From Planococcus shenhongbingii (GTDB lineage Bacteria > Bacillota > Bacilli > Bacillales_A > Planococcaceae): a stretch of 64,000 bases of DNA. Positions 43,001-51,729 of the stretch are shown here, in pieces. The DNA lies in NCBI RefSeq assembly GCF_030413635.1, contig NZ_CP129235.1, positions 2,914,001 to 2,978,000 on the forward strand, written 5' to 3'. Under the pieces are notes generated by a model. The model saw only the letters and a list, made by a program, of their open reading frames with translations. It ran no database searches and was not told the DNA's origin. A program made the translations under genes and the position numbers. Within the stretch, counting starts at the first letter, position 1, and each line of letters begins with the position of its first letter.

Positions 43001-44200
43001 ATGAAACGGTTATTATTATTGGCATTGTCAGCAGCATTAATATTTGCAATTTTTCCTGGGTCTGCATTCGCTATTGAAGCGGACTCAAAAGAGTTTGATG
43101 CATTTTTGAAAGAAATTGGATGGGAAAAACAGGATTATATCGACTACCTGAATGAAAAGGAATACTCATTAGAAGAATTCGGGACAGTTGATGAATTGGG
43201 AACTCCTTTATCGGAAGAGGCCATTCTCCCGGTTCTGACTAAATATGAACTAACTCGTGACGAATTAAATGATCTTTTAATTACTAACGGAGATATTGAA
43301 AAAGACCAAGATGTTCTTGATGGGGAATATATTATATTCTCGGAAGATCTTGCTGATTACGTAGATTTCTATATGAATGAAGGAAAAGGAACACCAATAA
43401 CAGATGAATCGCTTCGTCAGTTTATCGAAGTCTATGGCTTTGAATCTAAAGAAGAATTAGAAGAATTTTTAAATGAGTACGATGACTCTATTGAAAACTA
43501 TGAGACAATTGAAGCTTTAGAAGAAGCGGTAGATAATTACATTTTCAATAGTGGCTTTGATCTTGAGGGATTATTCAATGAACTTGGATTAACAAGTGAA
43601 GAAATAGAAAGATTGGAAACTCATTTAAATACTCTTCCTATTGAAACTCCAGCTTTCCAAGAAAGAGCATCAGCAATTGCTGATCGCATGATGATGATTG
43701 GCGAATTTGATTCAGCCGACGATCTATCTGCAGAGGAAATAGCAGAAATCATGGACATCTTCAGTGATTTGCTTGATCTATTTGATTTAAACAATCAATA
43801 TTTCCTTGTAAAAGGCACTGATAAAAAAGAAATCAATTTAAGCACTTTATTGGCGCTTGAAACACTTAATGGCTACAACCTTTTGATTGAAATTTACAAT
43901 ACACAAGGAACTTTCCTAGCAGACATTATTTTGACTGCGGAAATGTTTGGGGATGAAATCATCAAGGAGACCGGTAAAGATATCAAAGAAGCAGAGGAAA
44001 CTGTTGTTTTAGCTCCTGTTGCTCCTGCCGCTCCAACTTCTAAAACGCCAGCGACAGTAAATGTACCAGTGAAACAAACAATCCAGGGCGGCAGACTTCC
44101 AGACACAGCGTCCGATTATGCAGCAAATACTTTTGCCGGCTTGACACTTGCTCTGCTTGGAGTGGTATTGTTCCGCCGCTTTAAAGCGCAAGGAATTTAA
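43001..44200 (+). CDS. Acidic surface protein with LPDTA sorting signal
   Basis: 399 residues, matching the family of processed acidic surface proteins. Signal peptide (LLLLALSAALIFAIFPGSAFA), then a very acidic helical region (about 25-330) with internally similar segments such as EFDAFLKEIGWEKQDYIDYL, RQFIEVYGFESKEELEEFL and FNELGLTSEEIERLE. A Pro/Ala/Thr-rich stalk (about 335-355) leads to the sorting signal LPDTA, a hydrophobic stretch (FAGLTLALLGVVLF) and a basic tail RRFKAQGI. LPxTA is read by class D sortases, one of which is the next gene. GGGAGGT ribosome site. Function likely in the wall or spore/sheath surface; unknown in detail. Confidence 0.92.
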   Translation: MKRLLLLALSAALIFAIFPGSAFAIEADSKEFDAFLKEIGWEKQDYIDYLNEKEYSLEEFGTVDELGTPLSEEAILPVLTKYELTRDELNDLLITNGDIEKDQDVLDGEYIIFSEDLADYVDFYMNEGKGTPITDESLRQFIEVYGFESKEELEEFLNEYDDSIENYETIEALEEAVDNYIFNSGFDLEGLFNELGLTSEEIERLETHLNTLPIETPAFQERASAIADRMMMIGEFDSADDLSAEEIAEIMDIFSDLLDLFDLNNQYFLVKGTDKKEINLSTLLALETLNGYNLLIEIYNTQGTFLADIILTAEMFGDEIIKETGKDIKEAEETVVLAPVAPAAPTSKTPATVNVPVKQTIQGGRLPDTASDYAANTFAGLTLALLGVVLFRRFKAQGI

Positions 44201-44203
44201 TAA

Positions 44204-44866
44204 ATGAAAAGGGATAAAAGTGAAAAAAGAAGAACCAAACCTATAAAACGTTTGGTTCTTCTTTCCCTGTCTGTTGCCCTTATTGTTTTTGGAGTATGGT
44301 TCAGCAGCACAAATGCGTCCTCTTTTTTAAAAGGCTATCTGCTTTTTAAAATCGGTCAAGCTGGAAACGACAGCCACTTAACAGAGTCCGCTGCAGCTGC
44401 TCCAGCAAAAGTTGAAATTCCTGAAAAAGCTCAATTGCCTGAAGTACTTTATCCAGAAGCTCCTACAAAAGGAGAAAATATTGGCGATTTGTATATCCCG
44501 AAACTCGATGCTACACTTCCGATATTTCACGGCACAGATGAAGAAGAACTGGAAAAAGGTGTAGGGCATTTTGCGGATAGCGTGTTGCCTGGCGAAGCGG
44601 ATAATTCCGTATTATCCGGCCACCGTGATACAGTATTCCGGAAGCTCGGGGAAGTTGGAAAAGGTGACTTGCTTGTCGTCCAAACTTCCGCCGGCAAATT
44701 CACTTATAAAGTAAGACAAGTCCGCATTGTTGATCAAGACGACCGCACAGTAATTGTGCCTAAACCAAAAGCCACTTTAACAGTCTCCACCTGCTATCCT
44801 TTTGACTTTATCGGCTACGCACCGGATCGGTATATTCTAATAGCAGATTTGATAGCTAGGGAATAA
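44204..44866 (+). CDS. Class D sortase
   Basis: 220 residues. N-terminal membrane anchor (LVLLSLSVALIVFGVWF) with a basic cytosolic head, extracellular linker, then the sortase barrel: IGDLYIPKLDATLPIFHGTD, VLSGHRDTVFRKL (catalytic His), TLTVSTCYPF (catalytic Cys) and GYAPDRYILIA (catalytic Arg). It cleaves LPxTA-type signals and joins the protein to peptidoglycan. It starts 3 nt after the surface protein gene, so enzyme and substrate are made together. Its stop codon (44864-44866) is directly followed by the first unit of a structured tandem repeat. Confidence 0.94.
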   Translation: MKRDKSEKRRTKPIKRLVLLSLSVALIVFGVWFSSTNASSFLKGYLLFKIGQAGNDSHLTESAAAAPAKVEIPEKAQLPEVLYPEAPTKGENIGDLYIPKLDATLPIFHGTDEEELEKGVGHFADSVLPGEADNSVLSGHRDTVFRKLGEVGKGDLLVVQTSAGKFTYKVRQVRIVDQDDRTVIVPKPKATLTVSTCYPFDFIGYAPDRYILIADLIARE

Positions 44867-45175
44867 AGTGAAACTCACTCAGCGGAAGCTTTACCCGCTG
44901 GGTGCTAGTTGAACCAATCGGACTTTTAAGGCCAGTAGGAAGCTGCGGAGCAGGTCCGTACTGGGCGTTAAAGCGGGATAAAGTGAAACTTCCTTCAGTG
45001 GAAAGCTTTATCCCACTGAAGGTTAGTTGAACCAATCGAACTTTTAGGGCCAGTAGGAAGCTGTGGAGCAGGTCCGTACTGGGCGTTGAAGCGGGATCAA
45101 GTGAAACTCACTCAGCGAAAACTTTTCCCGCTAAGTGTTAGTTGAACCAATCGGATTTTTACGGTCAGTAGATCT
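44867..45175. repeat. Structured tandem repeat block 1 (three units of about 115 bp, last decayed)
   Basis: Each unit: AGTGAAACT, hairpin 1, TAGTTGAACCAATCG, hairpin 2 (GGCCAGTA...TACTGGGC), GCGGGAT. Hairpin 1 arms: 44876-44885 with 44895-44904; 44992-45001 with 45013-45022; 45109-45117 with 45129-45137. Stem sequences differ between units (CAGCGG/CCGCTG versus CAGTGG/CCACTG) yet keep pairing. Unit 3 is truncated in hairpin 2. Confidence 0.85.
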
Positions 45176-45220
45176 TCCGCTTGGAAAAATAGTTTAAAGA
45201 ATCGTTTTCCATAAAATTTT

Positions 45221-45264
45221 AAAAGACTGTAAACAAAGCTCGGTTTGTTTACAGTCTTTTTGTT
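45221..45264. terminator. Terminator downstream of the sortase operon
   Basis: 17-bp stem (45221-45237 with 45244-45260), loop GCTCGG, T run on the plus strand. Confidence 0.92.
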
Positions 45265-45525
45265 ATTCTTTTTAATTTCCAGGTCTTTCTTAACGCCTCC
45301 ATATACCTTTGCTCTCCTTGTTACCCGAATTCTAATCTCAATATAGCCCCTTCCGATTCTTTTTCAATTATTCCATAAATTAATAAACTGTAAAACAATT
45401 ACTTTTTGCTTATCAGCTTCAATTATGCTAATTTTATATAAAACTTAAAATCCAGATTATTCAGTCTTAGTTTATAAAATAATATGTACAAGCAACATTT
45501 CAATAAGCATAGGAGGTGAAGTAGA
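45265..45525. other. AT-rich region upstream of tagA
   Basis: No ORF; must include the tagA promoter, but no convincing -35/-10 pair was found. Confidence 0.4.
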
Positions 45526-46290
45526 ATGGCAAGATCTCAAATAATGATTACAGATACTTTTACTGATAATTTGAGCAGAGAGACCTTACTGGAAAAGGTA
45601 TTTAAAAAAGTCAAGGAGCCTCGGAAAAGTGGTTTTATTGTGACGGCGAACCCCGAAATTGTAATGACTTCCCGCAAATCTTCTCTTTATCGGGAATCTC
45701 TTTTAAAAGCTGACTTTATTATTCTGGATGGGTACGGAATGATGTTAGCTTCAAAGGTTCTCAAAAAACCTTTAGAAGAGAAAATAGTTGGCTACGAGCT
45801 GCTTCATACCTTTCTTAAATATGCCAGCACAAAAGAAAAATCCGTTTATTTTTTTGGAGCAAGCAAAGAAATAGCTGATTTGGCAGCAAGGAATGCCATT
45901 GAACTTTACTTAAACATTAAAATCGCTGGAATACGGTACAGTTATTCGGGTTACGGTGATCATATCGCGGAAGAAATTGCTAATACAAATCCTGACTTTG
46001 TGTTTATTGGCCTTGGTGTGCCTTTACAAGAACAAGGGGCCGCCAAATACAAGTACTTATTTGAGGCTTCTGTCTTGATGGGTGTAGGCGGAAGCTTTGA
46101 TGTGCTCTCCGGCACTGTCAAAAGAGCTCCGCAAATTTGGCTTAAATACAACTTGGAGTGGTTATACAGGTTACTGACTCAGCCAACACGCGGAAAAAGA
46201 ATGGTTCAACTCCCCTTTTTTATGGTTACAGTATTCAAGCAAAAGTGGTTGAATTCAAATAAGAAACCAAAGCAGAGAAAAATATTTTAA
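45526..46290 (+). CDS. tagA: WecG/TagA/CpsF family ManNAc transferase TagA
   Basis: 254 residues, GT26. Uses UDP-ManNAc to extend undecaprenyl-PP-GlcNAc, completing the wall teichoic acid linkage disaccharide. Motifs: VTANPEIVMTSRKSS (conserved Thr-Ala-Asn and catalytic-base region), ADFIILDGYGMML, FFGASKEIA, NPDFVFIGLGVPLQEQ, MGVGGSFDVLSGTVKRAP and the C-terminal amphipathic segment NLEWLYRLLTQPTR that docks to the membrane. Perfect AGGAGGTGA ribosome site. It stands alone, away from tagD and the tagGH operon. Confidence 0.94.
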   Translation: MARSQIMITDTFTDNLSRETLLEKVFKKVKEPRKSGFIVTANPEIVMTSRKSSLYRESLLKADFIILDGYGMMLASKVLKKPLEEKIVGYELLHTFLKYASTKEKSVYFFGASKEIADLAARNAIELYLNIKIAGIRYSYSGYGDHIAEEIANTNPDFVFIGLGVPLQEQGAAKYKYLFEASVLMGVGGSFDVLSGTVKRAPQIWLKYNLEWLYRLLTQPTRGKRMVQLPFFMVTVFKQKWLNSNKKPKQRKIF

Positions 46291-46833
46291 AATTTCATCT
46301 GCATTCACACTTAATTTTTTTCTTTTCATATCAAAATTTAACAGAACTTCTTCTGAAAAAATGTCCTTGTTATTTGTATTATTAAGGATTTTTTAAGATA
46401 AAGAGGATAGGTGCTCGTTATTCTTTTTCCCCTTTCTTTTTACTCAACTATGGTAAGTCTAATGACTTATAAAGTTTTAAAGGTCTACTGGTTTTTATAC
46501 ATAAAATTATGGAAGGTCTTTTAGGAATCCTCCTGCAAAAGGTTTCATGCATAATTTCAGCATATTTCAGATGAATATTAAGTAGGTATTTAAACTCAAT
46601 CTAAATTAAAGAACTTCTCAAATTCACAAACTACTTTAACTATTATTTTGTTATTTTTGCTGAATGAGATGATAACTTTTCCTTATTTCAGTTTTTTAGC
46701 AGATTCTTTATTCCTATATTCCGCATTGATAAATATATCTATTTGTGCTAAAATTCAAACAATTCTAATATCTCAAGTTAATTTGCCCTTGGACTCTGGA
46801 CTATTTATATATTTCTCATAGGAGGATGGTGAA
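46291..46833. other. AT-rich intergenic region
   Basis: 543 bp without a gene, repeat or clear terminator; only short A/T tracts are seen. A promoter for the next gene is expected but not identified. Confidence 0.45.
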
Positions 46834-47529
46834 ATGAAAAAATTCTTGCTTCTGTTAGGTATCTTATTGATATGTGGTGCTGGATATCTTGTCTATTTAT
46901 TTGGTTTTAAGGATTATAATGTTGCGGATGCAGAAGTGGATACCCTCACCAAAGAGGAATATGTAATTGAACTTGCAGATGGATCGAAGATTATCCTGGA
47001 TAAAAACGGGAATTTGCTGCGCCATTTACAAGAAGGGGATGAAGCGGTCAAAACAGAAAAGTTTAGAGAAGGCATGCCTTATTCCGAATCGAGTGATTTG
47101 GCTGTAGCCGCTGTTATCAGCGAAAACATGAAAACCGGAACTGAAGAAGATACAGCTGCTAAAACCCAAAAAGAAAGTATCACAGTAAAGGATATCGAGA
47201 AAAAGTATGAACCCGCCATTGCGGAAATTGAACGTCAAGCAAATAACAGTCTTAACAACTTAATAGACTTAGCAAAAAGCGAGTATTTAGAAATGGAAGC
47301 CAACGATCAAAAGATCAGCTATCCTTATTTTTATAATAAATACAGCGCTGCTGCTTCCAAGCTGGAAAAACGTACAGACCAAATCTTCTATGCCGTAATG
47401 GACGTTATGGAGCAAGACCTTAAATCAAAAAATCTGCCTACCAGTCTTTCAGATACTTTGTCTAAGAAATACGAAAGCAGAAAAGCTCAATTACGCAAAG
47501 ACATCCTTAAACAAACTGCAGGATTATAG
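46834..47529 (+). CDS. Unrecognised membrane-anchored extracellular protein
   Basis: 231 residues; family not recognised. One N-terminal signal-anchor (FLLLLGILLICGAGYLVYLFGF), an extracytoplasmic segment with EEYVIELADGSKIILDKNGNLL, then a charged helical region (about 110-231, DIEKKYEPAIAEIERQANNS and KYESRKAQLRKDIL) likely to form a coiled coil. No Cys and no lipobox. Strong ATAGGAGG site before the ATG. It follows tagA after 543 bp and ends at two hairpins, so it is its own unit. Might be a wall- or polymer-associated scaffold, with no direct evidence. Confidence 0.75.
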   Translation: MKKFLLLLGILLICGAGYLVYLFGFKDYNVADAEVDTLTKEEYVIELADGSKIILDKNGNLLRHLQEGDEAVKTEKFREGMPYSESSDLAVAAVISENMKTGTEEDTAAKTQKESITVKDIEKKYEPAIAEIERQANNSLNNLIDLAKSEYLEMEANDQKISYPYFYNKYSAAASKLEKRTDQIFYAVMDVMEQDLKSKNLPTSLSDTLSKKYESRKAQLRKDILKQTAGL

Positions 47530-47580
47530 ACCGATGAGTTCTTTGCCAATCACATTTATATTCATTAAATTCCTTATATT

Positions 47581-47624
47581 AACCGCCTCGTAATGATTAT
47601 TCATATTGCGAAGGCGGTTTATTT
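47581..47624 (+). terminator. Terminator 1 after the unrecognised membrane protein
   Basis: AACCGCCTCG pairs with CGAAGGCGGTT (one bulge), followed by TTTATTTT. Confidence 0.75.
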
Positions 47625-47643
47625 TCGAACCTCTTCTTTCCAT

Positions 47644-47678
47644 TGAAACCCCTTCCCTCTTTTTGTAAGGGGTTTCAA
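47644..47678. terminator. Hairpin 2 in the same spacer
   Basis: GAAACCCCTT pairs with AAGGGGTTTC across a 12-base loop; the tail is weakly T-rich. Confidence 0.6.
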
Positions 47679-47776
47679 TTAATTCATTTTTTCAAATTTT
47701 TAAGAAAGTATCGCTAAAATGCAATATATTAGATAGAATGATTAAAAGACTTGAGTATTCAAGGAGATGGTTATTT

Positions 47777-48484
47777 ATGCGGCTTACAAACATAGAAAAT
47801 GTTTATCAATTATCTTTTACGCCCCGGACGTTTCCTGTAAATTGCTATTTTGTTGAAGAAGAAAACGGATTAATTCTTATTGATGCAGCACTTCCATTCA
47901 GTGCAAAAGAAATTCTTCGGACCGCTAAGAATCTTAGAAAGCCGATTAAGTATATTCTTCTGACCCATGCCCATTATGACCATTTAGGCGCACTCGATGC
48001 TATCAAGCGAGCCTACCCATCTGCGGTAGTCGGCATTTCCACAAGGGATGCCAGGCTACTAGCAGGAGATAAGCGGCTTTTGGCAGAAGAACCGAACACA
48101 CCTATAAGAGGCAGTGTTCCAAAAAGTATTAAAACCCAACCGGATATCTTGCTGCATGAAGGCGATCGAATCGGATCGCTGCAGGTTATTTTTTCGCCCG
48201 GCCATACTCCAGGCTCGATTTCACTTCTCGACGTACGCAATGGCAGTTTGATTGCTGGAGACGCTTTATATACAAAAGGCGGTGCAGCTGTATGCGGAAC
48301 GCTAAAACCCTTATTCCCTTTCCCGGCATTAGCCACCTGGAACAAACGCATAGCTCATGAAAGTGCTGTAAAGCTAAGGGATTTAAACCCTCGGCTGCTT
48401 GCTGTCGGCCATGGCAAAATGATCAAAAACCCAGATCAAGCTTTTCAAAAAGCCATTAAAGAAAGTATAGAATCACTGGAATAA
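47777..48484 (+). CDS. Metallo-beta-lactamase-fold hydrolase
   Basis: 235 residues. Metal motif THAHYDHLG (HxHxDH), later metal ligands in FSPGHTPGS and AGDALYTKGG, and the closing His in AVGHGKM. This is the glyoxalase II/ribonuclease Z-like superfamily; the substrate is unknown. ATG 47777 is used, ten bases after AAGGAG; the in-frame start at 47738 has no ribosome site. The gene ends at the second structured repeat block. Confidence 0.85.
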   Translation: MRLTNIENVYQLSFTPRTFPVNCYFVEEENGLILIDAALPFSAKEILRTAKNLRKPIKYILLTHAHYDHLGALDAIKRAYPSAVVGISTRDARLLAGDKRLLAEEPNTPIRGSVPKSIKTQPDILLHEGDRIGSLQVIFSPGHTPGSISLLDVRNGSLIAGDALYTKGGAAVCGTLKPLFPFPALATWNKRIAHESAVKLRDLNPRLLAVGHGKMIKNPDQAFQKAIKESIESLE

Positions 48485-48499
48485 AAGTTTTAAAAACTT

Positions 48500-48750
48500 G
48501 GGATAAAGTGAAACTTCCTTCAGTAGAAAGCTTCATCCCACTGAATGTTAGTTGAACCAATCGAACTTTTACGGACAGTGGATTCCGCTCGGAAAAGCGG
48601 GAGCCATACTGACCGTTAAAGCGGGATCAAGTGAAACTCACTCAGCGGAAGCCCTACCCGCTGAGTGCTAGTTGAACCAATCGGACTTTTAGGGCCAGTA
48701 GGAAGCTGCGGAGCAGGTCCGTACTGGGCGTTAAAGCGGGATCAAGTGAG
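48500..48750. repeat. Structured tandem repeat block 2 (two units)
   Basis: Same family as 44867-45175. Hairpin 1 arms: 48517-48526 with 48538-48547 (two mismatches), and 48639-48648 with 48658-48667 (10 bp perfect). Unit 4 has a different hairpin 2 (about 48571-48615, ACAGT...ACTG outer, CCGCT/AGCGG inner). The block ends GCGGGATCAAGTGA and runs directly into the ribosome site of the GIY-YIG gene. Confidence 0.85.
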
Positions 48751-48761
48751 GAGGAATATAA

Positions 48762-49172
48762 ATGAGAGAAAAAATTCAAGATCTATTAAAAAAGGAAAAT
48801 TACGCGTTTGACAAAGAGAAATGGAAATCGATTGAAAATGTTCCGTTTCTCATCAATACCGATACCACTCCATTACTCAATAAAATTAAAAAGAATATGG
48901 GTGTAACTAAAGGCATTTATATTTTCAGCGATTCTGACGAAAGAATTCTTTATATCGGAAAAGGCGCCCCCATTTACAATCGTATCCGGCGCCATTTCGC
49001 TAAACTTAAAAATTGCAGCCCTTCAATGCACGAAGAAGCCCCGCGACAAGAACTCCCATCTGCTATTACCATCCACTGGGTAGAAATTGAACAGCCGGAA
49101 ACTAGAGAAATCGTGGAGCATATGCTGGCTTATACTTTGAAACCCGCATACAAGAAATGGCATATCGTTTAA
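48762..49172 (+). CDS. GIY-YIG domain protein
   Basis: 136 residues with a single GIY-YIG nuclease-type domain: KGIYIFSDSDERILYIGKG (GIY and YIG strands), NRIRRHF (Arg/His) and IVEHMLAYTLKPAYKKW with the metal-binding Glu. Stand-alone members are mostly uncharacterised nucleases. GGAGGAATATAA directly precedes the ATG, and this ribosome site abuts the repeat block, so the repeat forms the mRNA leader if transcription comes from the MBL gene. Confidence 0.88.
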   Translation: MREKIQDLLKKENYAFDKEKWKSIENVPFLINTDTTPLLNKIKKNMGVTKGIYIFSDSDERILYIGKGAPIYNRIRRHFAKLKNCSPSMHEEAPRQELPSAITIHWVEIEQPETREIVEHMLAYTLKPAYKKWHIV

Positions 49173-49199
49173 CGGTGCAGTCTTTCTCCGTGACGGAAC

Positions 49200-49241
49200 T
49201 TAAAACCGCTGATGAAAACTTATTTCATCAGCGGTTTTTAT
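49200..49241. terminator. Bidirectional terminator
   Basis: Stem TAAAAACCGCTGATGAAA-like, AAAACCGCTGATGAAA/TTTCATCAGCGGTTTT, between convergent GIY-YIG and aldolase genes. Confidence 0.92.
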
Positions 49242-50340
49242 CATATATTTTTTTAAGGCTTAATTTTTCATTCAGCAGCCGGAAAGCTTGCGCCATTTTT
49301 TCTTTAGGTATGTCTGCATATAAATCTCCTAGGCTTACTTCAAAATAGCAGCTCTCTTCTGTCTTTTCTGTTAAGTAAGAGCTGAAGCCTACTCCCGATT
49401 CCTGGTGGACTTCTGCAAGCAAGGTGGCGATGCGTTCTTTCGGCTGGCTAAAATAGACGTGGAACATATTAGAAACTGGATTTAGCGGCAATGTGGAAAT
49501 AGCCTCACAGGAATTGAAATACTGGGCAACTTCTCTGGCTTCTTCAAAATACTGTGCCATTTTCTCGGAACGCTTTTCAAAATAATAGTCAGCCGGCAGG
49601 ATATATGGATACAATGAAATTAAATCTCCGCCATGCCGGCGCTTCCATATCTTCGACTGCTTGATGAATTTCTCGTCTCCAGCCAATATCGCTCCAGCGA
49701 TGGCCCCGATTCCTTTATACAGCGAAATATACACACTGTCGAAAAGTGAAGCGATTTCTGCGGCTGACTTTTGATAATAAGGAAGTACTTCTACCAGTCT
49801 CGCTCCGTCCAGGTGAAGCTTGATTCCTTTATCTCGGCTCCATTCAGAAATCTGTTCCAAAGTCTCATAGCTTGGCAATTGTCCGCCAATTTCCCGTTGA
49901 GGCAACTCCAGCAGAATGCAAGCAACTTCCTCATTCATCCCTGTGACATCTTCGAATTCGATTACCCTGTTTTTATCAGCTAATAACACAGTTTCGATAT
50001 GATGCAATTCTTTTAAGCCATCTTCCTCGTGTATTTCCAGATGGCTCAACGGATGGTAAGCGACTTTTTTCAAGTTTTTTTCATCGCACCAAATGCGCAA
50101 TGCAATCTGCTGTGCCATTGTACCACTAGGAAAAAAGACAGCCGTTTCTTTGCCTAAAAACTTAGCCATTTTCACTTGAAAATCATCTATCACCTTTCCT
50201 GCTCCGTAATGGTCACTTTGAATGTTTTCATCCACTTGATCAACTACGTCTTTTAATATACTTACTGTTCGCTTTCCATGCCCTGCTAGTTGAAACTGTG
50301 TTTGTTCAAAAGTTTCTTTTAAAGGATTCTTCTCGTTCAT
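49228..50340 (-). CDS. Threonine aldolase / beta-eliminating lyase family PLP enzyme
   Basis: 370 residues, fold-type I PLP enzyme of the threonine aldolase group. N-terminal YGAGKVIDDFQVKMAKFLGKE matches the D-x-Y/H-G-x-x-x-x-x-x-L-E pattern region; FFPSGTMAQQIAL binds cofactor phosphate; KLHLDGARLVEVL supplies the PLP Asp and Arg; SLYKGIGAIAGAIL holds the Schiff-base Lys. Canonical low-specificity enzymes have SLSKGLGAPVGS, so substrate preference may differ. It likely cleaves a beta-hydroxy amino acid to glycine and an aldehyde. No operon partner is evident. Confidence 0.85.
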   Translation of the reverse strand: MNEKNPLKETFEQTQFQLAGHGKRTVSILKDVVDQVDENIQSDHYGAGKVIDDFQVKMAKFLGKETAVFFPSGTMAQQIALRIWCDEKNLKKVAYHPLSHLEIHEEDGLKELHHIETVLLADKNRVIEFEDVTGMNEEVACILLELPQREIGGQLPSYETLEQISEWSRDKGIKLHLDGARLVEVLPYYQKSAAEIASLFDSVYISLYKGIGAIAGAILAGDEKFIKQSKIWKRRHGGDLISLYPYILPADYYFEKRSEKMAQYFEEAREVAQYFNSCEAISTLPLNPVSNMFHVYFSQPKERIATLLAEVHQESGVGFSSYLTEKTEESCYFEVSLGDLYADIPKEKMAQAFRLLNEKLSLKKIYDKNR

Positions 50341-50428
50341 TTAATACTCCCCCGCCATTTTCGAGATTCAGATCCATTAATCCTTACTATTTCACTTCTC
50401 TCCTTCATTAAAACCTTTCATGCAAACA

Positions 50429-50468
50429 AAAAACTCCCAGCTGCTTTCACAGGCTTAGGGAGCGTGTC
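50429..50468 (-). terminator. Terminator of HprK-like gene 2
   Basis: CTCCC/GGGAG stem plus inner pairing over 50432-50463, then six T on the minus strand. Confidence 0.75.
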
Positions 50469-50470
50469 TT

Positions 50471-51547
50471 TTAAAATAGCGATACTATTTTCTTTGATTC
50501 CATCGGTTCTTCCTTCATTTCAAAAAGCAGCGTTTCAGCATAATGGGTTGGGTTTATTTTTTTCAGTGTAAACACTTTTTCGCTGTTTCTAACGAGAGAG
50601 GATAATATTTCTCTCTCTTTCACCGTTCCATCATCTATCATAAGGCCGGGATTGAAAAACTCATAAGCAATCAGCAAAGGCGCCCGTAAAAAGTTGAATT
50701 CATATCTGTTTAAATTCATCAGCTTGCTGACAGCCGTATTTTCAGATTGCGGAATCACTTCATCTTTGCCTTTCTCAAGTATAGCTACATGAGTTACAAT
50801 TTCTGCATCGAGAATCGCTTTAGCTTTAGCATTCTCCTGTTCCGGAACTTTAGCTGAAGCGGAAAGAACCTTTAAAGGCGGGAAAACTTTGGCTGCTTTC
50901 TTCCTGAATTTTGAACTTTGCGCTTCCTTGTTTTTCGCATAATGGTCAAACGAATTGGTCCAAGGCACGGAAAAGATATTTCTGCCATCCGTTATAGCCA
51001 AATCTTCAGCGATGAAGCTTGCTCCAAAATCTCCGCAAGCCGTCATAGTACTTAAAGTTTTGCCTGTATCCGGCGGGGCGAAAATAGCGACCGTTGCATC
51101 TTCTGCTTTAAAAGCCGAGCAATGAATAGAGGCATAGCCCTTTTTCAACAATAGAAGTGCCGCCAGATCGGTGGCAATATAATGAACGGAATGCAAGTTC
51201 ATGATTCTATGTGTCACCAGCTTATAGTAGTTGCGGTTTACTGTAATTTTAGGTTCATCTGACAATAAATTTTCTGCCTTTAGCCTCAGTTTCTTCTTCA
51301 TTGGAAGATTGCGCGTATAGTAAATCTTGTCCTCTCCCGGAGCTCCGTTGAAGAAATGGTATCTGCCTAGATTTCCAAGCAGTTCATCGTCATTGAAATC
51401 CTCTAGCACGATATGCATCTTCACTGCACATTCTTCATATTCCTTCATTGTTCCTTCCGGCATATTAGAGCCAAAAGACCATCTGAAATCTTTTATATTT
51501 GTTTTAACTGCCAAAATGCCTTTTGCCGCGATATAGTAAAAAGTCAA
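50471..51547 (-). CDS. HprK-like P-loop kinase, copy 2, of unknown target
   Basis: 358 residues. Aligns with the copy at 32420-33472 without gaps over residues 1-190, about 136 identities by eye. Shared: ILAVKTNIKDF at 11-21, FNG.PGE.KIYYTRN, AENLLSDEPKITVN, THRIMNLHS, IHCSAF (141-146), P-loop APPDTGKT (157-164), FIAEDLAITDG. The region 195-240 diverges and the C-terminus is longer. It is a single gene with its own terminator and the promoter module at 51609-51644. TTG 51547 start with GGGGAG upstream. Target unknown. Confidence 0.7.
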   Translation of the reverse strand: MTFYYIAAKGILAVKTNIKDFRWSFGSNMPEGTMKEYEECAVKMHIVLEDFNDDELLGNLGRYHFFNGAPGEDKIYYTRNLPMKKKLRLKAENLLSDEPKITVNRNYYKLVTHRIMNLHSVHYIATDLAALLLLKKGYASIHCSAFKAEDATVAIFAPPDTGKTLSTMTACGDFGASFIAEDLAITDGRNIFSVPWTNSFDHYAKNKEAQSSKFRKKAAKVFPPLKVLSASAKVPEQENAKAKAILDAEIVTHVAILEKGKDEVIPQSENTAVSKLMNLNRYEFNFLRAPLLIAYEFFNPGLMIDDGTVKEREILSSLVRNSEKVFTLKKINPTHYAETLLFEMKEEPMESKKIVSLF

Positions 51548-51608
51548 TTCGCCATCTCCCCTTTCTCATATTCCTAATTGTTTCTATTTTATTTTCTATT
51601 TCATTAAT

Positions 51609-51644
51609 TTTATGCTAATTCACCTAGGTTAAATATGGGTTAAA
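51609..51644 (-). promoter_or_regulatory. Promoter module with 11-bp direct repeats upstream of HprK-like gene 2
   Basis: Minus strand: TTTAACC at 51638-51644 and 51627-51633 (11 bp apart), TTAG, then -10 CATAAA at 51609-51614 (or TAAAAT at 51607-51612). Identical spacing to the module at 39789-39824. Confidence 0.65.
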
Positions 51645-51729
51645 AAGAACTAATTCCTATAACAAGAAATCAAATTAGCTAAAAACTTCCGCTTCATTGC
51701 CTAAATGCAGCACAAATTCAACCATATGA

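Noticed and set aside
44867..45175. CRISPR array
   Set aside because: Units are about 115 bp with no short-repeat/spacer structure and no cas genes nearby.
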